This document shows positions 28,187-29,819 of a stretch of DNA of 29,819 nt, piece after piece. The notes beneath the pieces were generated by a model. That model was not told the origin of the DNA, made no database searches, and saw only the letters and a program-made list of their open reading frames with translations. The stretch is from an archaeon (GTDB lineage: Archaea; Iainarchaeota; Iainarchaeia; Iainarchaeales; Iainarchaeaceae): the NCBI GenBank assembly GCA_005239615.1, contig SBBR01000002.1, forward strand, positions 1 to 29,819, in the 5' to 3' direction. Both the position numbers and the translations under genes were made by a program. How positions within the stretch are numbered: the stretch's first letter is position 1; each line of letters opens with the position of its first letter.

Positions 28187-28293
28187 CAGCGGACACCCCA
28201 GTGGTGTGCCTTTCCGTCGAAGTAAAGTTGTCCGGTCTGCGACCGGACGTGGCTCGCTTCGCTCGCACTGACGATAAACGCTTTCCCGCTCAT
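28186..28293 (-). CDS. Putative 35-aa bridging ORF between rpl19e and rpl18
   Basis: The ATG at 28293 overlaps the L19e stop (ATGA) and the TGA overlaps the L18 ATG (TGATG), so both ends are coupled. The peptide begins MSGKAFIVSASEASHVRSQT and ends KAHHWGVR. The spacer also holds the perfect GTCCGGTC-gca-GACCGGAC hairpin, related to the repeat before rps4 and rpl34e. This is the best-placed of the bridging ORFs. Confidence 0.4.
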   Translation of the reverse strand: MSGKAFIVSASEASHVRSQTGQLYFDGKAHHWGVR

Positions 28294-28742
28294 GCCTTTT
28301 CCCTTCCCTTTCCGCCTTGCAGGAACTGTCTCACGTAGTTCTTTCCCCTGAAGTAATTGCCGCTGATGAGCAGGTAGACCTCCCTCGGGTCTGCCTTGAG
28401 CTTTTCGCCCGCTTTCTTGAGTTCGGCCAGCACCCTCCTCTGGGCGCGCACGTTTCCCATCCACCTTTCCTTTATCCTCATCCTCGCCTTCTTGGTTCCC
28501 TGCCTCTTGCCCATGCCCCTTTTCCTTCCCTTCCTTTTTTTCTCTGCGAGCGCCCTTGCTCTTCCCCTGCTGTGGAGGTTATCCCTTCTCTTCGCGACCA
28601 CCTTTTCCTTGATGAGAAGCCTCACATCCTCCTTTGTCATCGCTTCCTTTACCCGGCTTTTTCCCTCTGGGTTTATCCATATCTTGGTCTCGCCGACCTT
28701 CAGTATGCTGGCGGCCATCCTTCTCGCTTTCCTCTCGTTCAC
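28290..28742 (-). CDS. rpl19e: Ribosomal protein L19e
   Basis: 150 residues. Signature: KARRMAASILKVGETKIWIN, AMTKEDVRLLIKEKVVAKRR, DNLHSRGRARALAEKKRKGR, KRGMGKRQGTKKARM. The start is the GTG at 28742 (GTGAACGAG), which gives the family beginning; no ATG is available nearby. It follows L32e in the usual order. Confidence 0.95.
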   Translation of the reverse strand: MNERKARRMAASILKVGETKIWINPEGKSRVKEAMTKEDVRLLIKEKVVAKRRDNLHSRGRARALAEKKRKGRKRGMGKRQGTKKARMRIKERWMGNVRAQRRVLAELKKAGEKLKADPREVYLLISGNYFRGKNYVRQFLQGGKGREKA

Positions 28743-28760
28743 CAGATCACCACCAGTTAG

Positions 28761-29363
28761 TCACGGATTCAGCACTCTGAGCCCCTTTTCTATAGCCATG
28801 TCAACCATCGCAATTTTCTTTTTCCTTCCGATGCCGGATGCGAACCTCACCGCGTGACCCTTCTGCACCGCGCCAAGCTCCGCCATTGCCCTCACATGGG
28901 CTTCCCTGTAGCCACTCGGGTGCACGTGCCTAACGCTTACATCAGTGCCATAGCCGGCGCGTGGGTTGAATCCCTCGCTGAGCTCGTGGTTCACGTCGAG
29001 GCCACGGGGAAACCTCCACCTATCCCATTTCGCGTTAGCCTTCTTCCTGATTGACCTCTTGCCGAACCTTCCCCTGAACACTGGCAACCCAGCCTTTGCA
29101 AAGACCTTCCTCCGCAGGGCAAGCACCTCAGGTGTGCGCTTCACAATGACCTTCCTAGATTTCTTTTCTGCCTTTGCCCTATTCTGTCCATCTGCCTTTT
29201 TCGCCCCATCCGCCTTGGCCTCATTTTTTTCGCTCTTTGTCAGGATTTTCCCAGAAGTGTCCATCGCACCCGCCTTATCCTCCCTTGCCCATGCTTCCGG
29301 TTTGACGCCACCCTTCGCCTTTTCCGCCGCTTCGTACCTGGCCACTTTTTTTTCCTTTGCCAT
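28761..29363 (-). CDS. rpl32e: Ribosomal protein L32e with charged N-terminal extension
   Basis: 200 residues. The core lies in the second half: FRGRFGKRSIRKKANAKWDR, WRFPRGLDVNHELSEGFNPR, GYGTDVSVRHVHPSGYREAH, then VRFASGIGRKKKIAMVDMAI. The first ~70 residues are Lys/Ala/Glu-rich and low in complexity (EKNEAKADGAKKADGQNRAK), a feature seen in some archaeal L32e proteins. The start is the ATG at 29363 (MAKEKKVARYE). Confidence 0.95.
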   Translation of the reverse strand: MAKEKKVARYEAAEKAKGGVKPEAWAREDKAGAMDTSGKILTKSEKNEAKADGAKKADGQNRAKAEKKSRKVIVKRTPEVLALRRKVFAKAGLPVFRGRFGKRSIRKKANAKWDRWRFPRGLDVNHELSEGFNPRAGYGTDVSVRHVHPSGYREAHVRAMAELGAVQKGHAVRFASGIGRKKKIAMVDMAIEKGLRVLNP

Positions 29364-29388
29364 AAAAACCAACTTTCCATTTTCCTGC

Positions 29389-29819
29389 TCAGATTGCTTT
29401 TGCCCTCTGCGTGATGTAAATCCCGTCCGCGAAAATCCTAATGTCTTTTCCCTTCGCGCGCGTGGCCTGCTCCATATTCGCCGCGGTCTGCCCCACGTCC
29501 TCCTTGTTGTGACCCTTCACGATTATCTCCTTGCCCTTCACCTCGACCTTCGTGTCGCCGAGGATTCCGGCCTTTTTCGGGTTCTTCTGGCCAGTGAGGT
29601 TGCTTATCTCCACGTTCCCGCCCTTCACCGTCACATTGATTGGGAAGTGGCTGTACACCACCTCGAGCTTCGCCTCGAAAGCCTTCTGGGTTCCCATGAG
29701 CATATTCTCTATGTGCGAGGCGATGGACTTTGCCTCGGCCATGACCCCCCTCTTTGGGCTTTTGGCGAATACCTCGATTGCGTTGTCCGCGTGCCTGAAT
29801 CCCACCCAACCTGCCTTAA
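29389..29819 (-). CDS. rpl6: Ribosomal protein L6, 5' end beyond the window
   Basis: The frame is open to the window edge; 142 codons are visible. The visible part has the second L6 domain: ASHIENMLMGTQKAFEAKLE, VVYSHFPINVTVKGGNVEIS, KEDVGQTAANMEQATRAKGK and IRIFADGIYITQRAKAI. Compared with the usual ~180 residues, roughly 40-60 N-terminal residues should lie outside. The GTG at 29805 is unlikely to be the start. Confidence 0.93.
   Translation of the reverse strand, partial: KAGWVGFRHADNAIEVFAKSPKRGVMAEAKSIASHIENMLMGTQKAFEAKLEVVYSHFPINVTVKGGNVEISNLTGQKNPKKAGILGDTKVEVKGKEIIVKGHNKEDVGQTAANMEQATRAKGKDIRIFADGIYITQRAKAI

Noticed and set aside
1..29819. CRISPR array or rRNA genes
   Set aside because: No regularly spaced direct repeats and no conserved rRNA segments were seen anywhere in the window.

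Overview
The window is archaeal. It carries archaeal/eukaryal-type ribosomal proteins (S27ae, S24e, S6e, S28e, L24e, L7Ae, L18e, L14e, L34e, L19e, L32e), aIF2-gamma, aIF5B, the RNA polymerase subunits Rpo7, Rpo10 and Rpo3, Spt4, Kae1, Sua5, an EMC3-like YidC homologue and an intron-containing tRNA-Leu. Almost everything is on the minus strand. Several ribosomal proteins have low-complexity extensions, spacers are small, and some usual cluster members are absent. A DPANN-type lineage is a reasonable guess, but the sequence alone does not fix the phylum.

Layout, read along the minus strand from high to low coordinates. (1) 29819-17259 is the spc/alpha-type cluster: L6 (5' end outside the window), L32e, L19e, L18, S5, L30, L15, SecY, EMC3-like, L34e, L14e, S13, S4, S11, Rpo3, tRNA-Leu(UAA) with a 143-nt intron, L18e, L13, S9, Rpo10, S2. 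(2) 17258-14573 is an accessory gap. It holds a decayed surface-protein tail, a decayed IS200/IS605-type transposase, a nested palindrome, a TrmB-family regulator, a collapsed vapBC remnant (plus strand) and an intact vapBC-like pair that overlaps gltX. (3) 14583-12826 is archaeal GluRS. (4) 12822-12371 has a small plus-strand ORF, a dense block of inverted repeats and the L7Ae promoter and leader. (5) 12370-599 is the second information-processing cluster: L7Ae, S28e, L24e, Ndk, Dut, aIF5B, S6e, aIF2-gamma, a PIN nuclease, Rpo7, Spt4, S24e, S27ae, then a CPBP protease, Sua5, a membrane protein and Kae1. Sua5 and Kae1 act in successive stages of tRNA t6A synthesis. (6) A plus-strand membrane protein of unknown function lies at 91-573.

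The most interesting signals lie between the genes. The S4, L34e and S9 starts each sit in a hairpin that holds the Shine-Dalgarno sequence, with compensatory base changes between copies; S5 has a weaker version. S4 and L34e also share a 53-bp upstream repeat (49/53 identical). Many spacers carry short ORFs that bridge from one gene to the next with overlapping stop/start codons. The last 25 codons of S28e occur twice: the downstream copy is untranslated and differs at 14 nucleotides but at no amino acid, which looks like a displaced gene end left by an insertion. L24e has lost all four zinc-binding cysteines.
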